Shown here in pieces: positions 6,114 to 7,636 of a stretch of DNA of 7,636 nt (within the stretch, counting starts at the first letter, position 1; each line of letters opens with the position of its first letter). Source of the DNA: Balneolaceae bacterium. Its GTDB lineage: Bacteria; Bacteroidota; Rhodothermia; Balneolales; Balneolaceae. The notes under the pieces are model-generated. The model was not told the origin of the DNA, did not search any database, and saw nothing but the letters and a program-made list of their open reading frames with translations. A program made the translations under genes and the position numbers. The stretch covers positions 1-7,636 of the forward strand of contig SLGL01000225.1 in assembly GCA_007123785.1 (NCBI GenBank), read 5' to 3'.

Positions 6114-7352
6114 ATGCTTACAGGGTCAAACCTAAAATATGCAAATTCGTATAATCTCCGGTTGGTGCTTGAGATCATTCGTCTTTATGGGCCGCTTTCC
6201 AGAATTGATATTGCCCGCAACACACAATTGACAGCTCAAACGGTCTCAAATATTACAAAAAAACTCCTGAAATCCGGGTTAATTTATGAATCGTCAAGGC
6301 AGCAAGAGGGCAGAGGTGCACCCTCAATTATGCTGAAAGTGGATCCTAATGCGGCCTACTCTGTAGGTGTAGATTTTGACAAAGACAATCTCACTTGCGT
6401 ACTGGTAGATCTTGATGGCAATATTAGACAGCGACTTGATTTACAACTGGACCACCCCTCACGGGATGAAACCATAGATTTGATTACCTGTAAGATAGAA
6501 GAGCTGATACAATTAGCCGATGTGGCAAAAAAGGATATTTGGGGTTTGGGAGTTGGTTTCCCCGGGCCAATGGCAATTTTAAATGGAAGTGTTCAGGTAA
6601 ATGCTGTAAATCCAATATTTCCGGGATGGAACCGTGTACCGGTTGTGAAAAAGTTTGAAGAAAAACTTAAACTTCCTGTTTTTCTTGAAAACAATGCCGC
6701 TGCTGCTGCAATCGGTGAGCGTTGGTATGGGGCCGGTAAATTTGTTGACACTTTTTTTTATGTTTTTTTTGGTGCAGGTCTTGGTGGCGGGTTAATCATG
6801 AACGGACAGCTTTTTCCGGGGTTTACGGGGAATGCCGGTGAATTAGGATATTTTCCTATCGTAAATGAAAACGTTCAGAACCTGACTGATAATCCTTTTC
6901 CACATCTGGGCATGTATTTCGACTTGATTGCTCTGTTCAAAAAATTGCCTGTAGAAGGATTTTCAATTTCCTCAATTGATCAATTGGAGAAGCTTTTTTA
7001 TATGAATAATCCGGTTGTAAACGAGTGGATTAATCGAGGAGCGGATCAATTGGTCTATTCTATATTGGCAATTGAATATATTATTGATCCTGATGCCATA
7101 TTTTTTGGTGGTCGATTGCCAAGCGCAATCGTAACACGAATTATTGAACAGGTAAATAAAAACCTGGAGAAATTAAGACTGCCTGATTTAAAAGAAGTTC
7201 CCGAACTGAAAATTGCCACAGCAGGTAAGGATTCGGCAGCTCTTGGTTCAGCTACACTGCCATTCTATACCACATTTGCTCCCCATCCTGGCCTGATGAT
7301 GAAAAAAGCTAATCCAGATGAAAAATCCAGGTACGAAAACTTTTCCTTCTGA
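6114..7352 (+). CDS. ROK-family transcriptional regulator (NagC/XylR/Mlc type)
   Basis: The 412-residue protein has the usual length and order for ROK repressors. An N-terminal winged helix-turn-helix spans about 11-60 (GPLSRIDIARNTQLTAQTVSNI, key part 26-47). The sugar-kinase-like ROK fold follows, with VGVDFDKDNLTCVLVDLDG (84-102), VGFPGPM (147-153), LENNAAAAAIGE (191-202), FGAGLGGGLIMNG (219-231) and GNAGELGY (239-246). A C-terminal DPDAIFFGGRLP (325-336) is typical of this branch. Two key features differ from sugar kinases: the catalytic Asp of the 'END-A' motif is Asn194, and the zinc-ligand motif (GH-CxCGxxGC) is absent, with Tyr246 for His and no cysteines. It therefore probably senses a sugar or sugar phosphate without phosphorylating it. 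The ATG at 6114 is supported by AGGTG (6100-6104), 9 nt upstream. No sugar-uptake or catabolic genes are adjacent, so the regulon and ligand are unknown; autoregulation is likely but not shown. Confidence 0.94.
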   Translation: MLTGSNLKYANSYNLRLVLEIIRLYGPLSRIDIARNTQLTAQTVSNITKKLLKSGLIYESSRQQEGRGAPSIMLKVDPNAAYSVGVDFDKDNLTCVLVDLDGNIRQRLDLQLDHPSRDETIDLITCKIEELIQLADVAKKDIWGLGVGFPGPMAILNGSVQVNAVNPIFPGWNRVPVVKKFEEKLKLPVFLENNAAAAAIGERWYGAGKFVDTFFYVFFGAGLGGGLIMNGQLFPGFTGNAGELGYFPIVNENVQNLTDNPFPHLGMYFDLIALFKKLPVEGFSISSIDQLEKLFYMNNPVVNEWINRGADQLVYSILAIEYIIDPDAIFFGGRLPSAIVTRIIEQVNKNLEKLRLPDLKEVPELKIATAGKDSAALGSATLPFYTTFAPHPGLMMKKANPDEKSRYENFSF

Positions 7353-7456
7353 AAATCATCGAGTTTTTCTGACAGAAGATTTTGCAAAACCCTGGCATTA
7401 TTCGACTTTATGGGTCGACTTTCTCTCCATTTCACTCCGAATTAAGCAGTCTTTTT

Positions 7457-7636
7457 TTATGAATACCGATCAAGAATTTCAACAGCATTAAGCGCAGACT
7501 GTATAACCAAAGGAATACCGCCACCGGGATGTGTGCTCCCGCCAACAAGGTATACATTTTTCATTTGTCCGAATTTATTGCGGGGCCTTGCGAATGCAGC
7601 AGTTTTATTGTTTGAGGATGTTCCGTAAATGCTGCC
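7457..7636 (-). CDS. CrtI-family carotenoid desaturase/oxygenase, C-terminal fragment (5' end outside window)
   Basis: The last 59 residues of a minus-strand gene are visible, ending in TAA at 7459-7457; the frame is open to the window edge. The fragment starts GSIYGTSSN, then AAFARPRNK, then YLVGGSTHPGGGIPLVIQSA (29-48). The 'F-RP-N / VGGSTHPGGGIP' pattern is the C-terminal FAD-binding signature of the CrtI/CrtD/CrtN flavoprotein family, which desaturates or oxidises carotenoid precursors at the membrane. The SIYGTSSN and GGSTHPGGG variants lean towards CrtD- or CrtN/CrtP-like members rather than classical phytoene desaturase, but a 59-residue tail cannot settle this. It converges with the ROK gene across 104 nt and suggests that a carotenoid gene group lies to the right. 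Confidence 0.88.
   Translation of the reverse strand, partial: GSIYGTSSNNKTAAFARPRNKFGQMKNVYLVGGSTHPGGGIPLVIQSALNAVEILDRYS

Noticed and set aside
6750..6772. Two runs of eight T residues inside the ROK gene, considered as possible frameshift sites.
   Set aside because: The reading frame continues through both with the conserved glycine-rich motif FGAGLGGG directly after, so there is no frameshift.
7402..7418. Hairpin TCGAC-N7-GTCGA between the convergent ROK and CrtI-type genes.
   Set aside because: The stem is only 5 bp and neither strand has a T run directly after it, so a terminator call is not supported.

Overview
The window looks like ordinary chromosomal sequence from a member of the Bacteroidota/Balneolota/Rhodothermota group. 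My best guess is a pigmented, Balneolaceae-like marine or halophilic bacterium, but this is an inference. It rests on the DUF5683-type tail at the left edge, the LOG-family protein beside it, a secreted TPR protein, a membrane-anchored RsbU-type phosphatase, a carotenoid desaturase of CrtI type, moderate GC content with AT-rich intergenic DNA, and mostly weak Shine-Dalgarno sequences. No tRNA, rRNA, CRISPR array, insertion sequence or prophage gene was found.

Layout. Positions 1-1000 carry a co-directional pair: the 3' end of a DUF5683-like gene and, 2 nt later, a complete LOG-family nucleotide phosphoribohydrolase. Positions 1120-2151 encode an exported TPR protein, followed by a strong intrinsic terminator (2176-2215). 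Positions 2291-4294 encode a full-length transketolase. It converges, with a gap of only 4 nt, on a minus-strand gene (4299-5444) for a two-helix membrane protein with a PP2C/SpoIIE phosphatase domain. Upstream of that gene, also on the minus strand, is a possible 50-residue small protein (5503-5655). Then comes about 460 nt of AT-rich DNA with no convincing gene but several small palindromes (5656-6113). Positions 6114-7352 encode a ROK-family transcriptional regulator. The right edge (7457-7636, minus strand) holds the C-terminal 59 residues of a CrtI-family carotenoid desaturase.

How the parts relate. The genes look like separate transcription units of housekeeping and regulatory character rather than one pathway: nucleotide salvage or signalling (LOG), cell-envelope scaffolding (TPR), the non-oxidative pentose phosphate pathway (transketolase), partner-switching signalling (phosphatase), sugar-responsive control (ROK) and carotenoid synthesis (CrtI). 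I saw no sign of a new defence, mobile or biosynthetic system. The points most worth a second look are the ROK regulator with a substituted catalytic residue and no zinc-ligand motif, the possible small protein upstream of the phosphatase, the 14-bp palindrome upstream of the ROK gene, the 4-nt convergent junction, and a terminator whose left arm has two possible pairing partners.
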